NCBI GenBank assembly: GCA_943912335.1 | Contig: CALTUD010000001.1 | Coordinates: forward strand, 162,070-226,069 | DNA: 64,000 nt | Direction: 5' to 3' | Source: an uncultured Acetobacteraceae bacterium | Lineage (GTDB): Bacteria > Pseudomonadota > Alphaproteobacteria > Acetobacterales > Acetobacteraceae | Shown here: one piece after another, positions 62,906-64,000 of the stretch | How the letters are laid out: the number at the start of each line of letters is the position of its first letter | Numbering within the stretch: position 1 is the first letter of the stretch | The notes under the pieces: generated by a model | Databases searched by the model: none | Told to the model about the DNA's origin: nothing | The model's input: the letters and a program-made list of their open reading frames with translations, nothing else | Translations under genes and position numbers: made by a program

Positions 62906-63775
62906 ATTAGCGACGAATCTGCCCACATCAACCAGATCCTGCTGCAGGCCATGGAGACGGCGACGGGACCTGGCGCACCGCCCGGCCTCGCCGCGGCGCT
63001 CCATCATGCCGTATTTCCGGGCGGGGCGCGTATCCGTCCCAGGCTTTGCCTGGCCGTGGCCGAGGCCTGCGGCATGCCGCACCCGGTCCTGTCCGGCGCC
63101 ACCGCCGCGGCGATCGAACTCGTGCATTGCGCGTCTCTCGTGCACGATGACCTGCCGTGTTTCGACGACAGTGCGCTGCGTCGCGGCCGTCCCTCCGTGC
63201 ACGCGCAGTTCGGTGCGCCTTTGGCGGTTCTGGCCGGCGATGCGCTGATCGTGCAGGGCTTCGAGACCCTGGCGCGTTTCTGCCACGAGGCGCCTCTGCT
63301 GCTGCCGAAACTCGTTTCCGTCCTGGCTGGATGTTCCGGCATGCCGCATGGCATCGCCGGCGGGCAGGGATGGGAATGCGAACCGCGCGTCGATCCCGTC
63401 GCCTACGCACGCGCCAAGACCGGCGCCTTATTCGCCGCCGCGACCATGGGCGGGGCCGCCAGTGCCGGTGAAGCGCCCGAGCCCTGGCGCGCAGTCGGCG
63501 AACAGCTCGGTCTGGCCTATCAGGTGGCCGACGATCTGGCCGATCTTCTGTCCGATCCGGCGGCGATCGGTAAACCGGTCGGGCGAGACGGAACCCTCGG
63601 CCGGCCCAACGCAGCGACCCTGCTCGGTGTGGACGGGGCGCGTCTGCGTCTGGAAACGCTGGTGGGCGAAGCCGTCGACGCCGTGCCGCCATGCCGAAAC
63701 CGGGACCGGTTGGTGTCGCTGGTTTCCGCCGAAGTCAGACGCCTGCTGCCCGCCGATCTGTCGTGCGCGGCATGA
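62906..63775 (+). CDS. crtE: Geranylgeranyl diphosphate synthase, apparent ATT start
   Basis: 289 residues if translation begins at ATT (62906), the usual CrtE length. No ATG, GTG or TTG is in frame between the stop at 62846 and the ATG at 62951. That ATG would lack the first 15 residues and has no ribosome site, while GGGAGG lies 5 bp before the ATT and the peptide then starts (M)SDESAHINQILLQAM, matching the family. Prenyltransferase motifs: VHDDLPCFDD (first Asp-rich), AGQGWE-type GGQGWECE and QVADDLAD (second Asp-rich). Makes C20 diphosphate for carotenoids and the bacteriochlorophyll tail. Confidence 0.9.
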   Translation: MSDESAHINQILLQAMETATGPGAPPGLAAALHHAVFPGGARIRPRLCLAVAEACGMPHPVLSGATAAAIELVHCASLVHDDLPCFDDSALRRGRPSVHAQFGAPLAVLAGDALIVQGFETLARFCHEAPLLLPKLVSVLAGCSGMPHGIAGGQGWECEPRVDPVAYARAKTGALFAAATMGGAASAGEAPEPWRAVGEQLGLAYQVADDLADLLSDPAAIGKPVGRDGTLGRPNAATLLGVDGARLRLETLVGEAVDAVPPCRNRDRLVSLVSAEVRRLLPADLSCAA

Positions 63776-63978
63776 GGGCGGCCTGCCGCACGCTGCGCCA
63801 GCAACCACGCGGCAATCATCGCGGCCGCGTTGCAACGGTGCGCACGCGCTCGTTCCGCCGTCGGCGCCGCGTTGCCGCGCCGCGTATCGACCGTTGGGGC
63901 GTCCTGTGCGCCGCCGCCTGGGCAGCCTTGCATTCGGGACGGCCGAGCCTGACGCCGCCGGCGCAGTTCGACAGCTGA
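63772..63978 (+). CDS. Possible small Arg-rich ORF after crtE, doubtful
   Basis: 68 residues from an ATG in a 4-bp overlap with the crtE stop. The peptide is very Arg-rich (RTRSFRRRRRVAAPRIDR) with no recognisable motif. It does not resemble CrtF or BchC, the usual neighbours. Another frame is open to the window edge here (ending GAVRQLIRAGTSAG), so the true gene may begin beyond or run in that frame. Undecided. Confidence 0.25.
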   Translation: MRAACRTLRQQPRGNHRGRVATVRTRSFRRRRRVAAPRIDRWGVLCAAAWAALHSGRPSLTPPAQFDS

Positions 63979-64000
63979 TCCGTGCTGGAACGTCTGCAGG

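Noticed and set aside
62951..63775. crtE beginning at the first ATG
   Set aside because: That start removes the conserved first helix and has no Shine-Dalgarno sequence; the ATT at 62906 has both. Kept as an alternative only.
63520..63933. Minus-strand frame opposite the end of crtE
   Set aside because: Shadow of crtE with no motif or ribosome site.
1..64000. CRISPR arrays, tRNA or rRNA genes, prophage, replication origin
   Set aside because: I looked for regularly spaced repeats, CCA-ended cloverleafs, rRNA words and phage gene order and saw none; without a search tool small RNAs could be missed.

Overview
The window looks like about 64 kb of the chromosome of an aerobic anoxygenic phototrophic alphaproteobacterium, most likely an Acetobacteraceae relative. 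I infer this from a nearly continuous photosynthesis gene cluster with the oxygen-dependent cyclase acsF, from spirilloxanthin-type crtC/crtD, from uniformly GC-rich codons, and from short inverted-repeat terminators of the kind I associate with acetic acid bacteria. No rRNA, tRNA, CRISPR array, intact IS or prophage was seen.

1-8.9 kb is mostly housekeeping: a truncated SDR gene; a prs-nadV-nrtR operon (PRPP supply, nicotinamide salvage and its likely NAD-sensing regulator); an HpnL-type membrane protein with tyrC; an AsmA protein; and two very small membrane proteins, one only 50 residues long.

8.9-17.3 kb centres on a phosphonate locus. PEP mutase fused to a second, nucleotidyltransferase-like domain, a lipoprotein and phosphonopyruvate decarboxylase run rightwards. 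An intact nucleotidyltransferase and an Fe(II)/2-oxoglutarate oxygenase run leftwards from the same short divergent region, followed by mlaA. folD and a threonine aldolase come next, then a decayed IS5-family transposase. 17.9-24 kb holds a peroxiredoxin, two SDRs, a LysR regulator and an Fe-ADH/MMSDH pair.

24-32.4 kb is a lipid island controlled, by inference, by one TetR protein. Its likely operator, TGAAC-N3-GTTCA, occurs as three perfect copies at the TetR/PlsC divergent promoter, and as two perfect copies plus one imperfect copy before a large MFS-acyltransferase-acyl-activating fusion. The leftward operon carries PlsC, a PAP2-type enzyme and a protein with the three-domain architecture of rifampin phosphotransferase/PigC.

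32.4-63.8 kb is the photosynthesis cluster. Leftwards: aerR-ppsR-bchG-pucC-like-bchP-tspO. Rightwards from a shared symmetrical promoter: bchFNBHLM-lhaA-puhABC-orf-acsF-puhE/COG0523-bchIDO-orf-DUF429, about 20 kb with almost every junction overlapping by a few bases. Convergent to it lies crtD-crtC-GMC oxidoreductase, divergent from crtE; a perfect TGTC-N10-GACA PpsR box lies between crtD and crtE. puf, bchXYZ, bchC, crtA, crtB and crtI are not in the window.

The most unusual items are a fusion of the assembly protein PuhE to a COG0523 (CobW-like) metal-handling GTPase directly after the di-iron cyclase gene; the RPH/PigC-like enzyme in the TetR lipid operon; the phosphonate cluster with a degenerate second nucleotidyltransferase domain and no visible AEP transaminase; and a crtE gene that appears to start at ATT.
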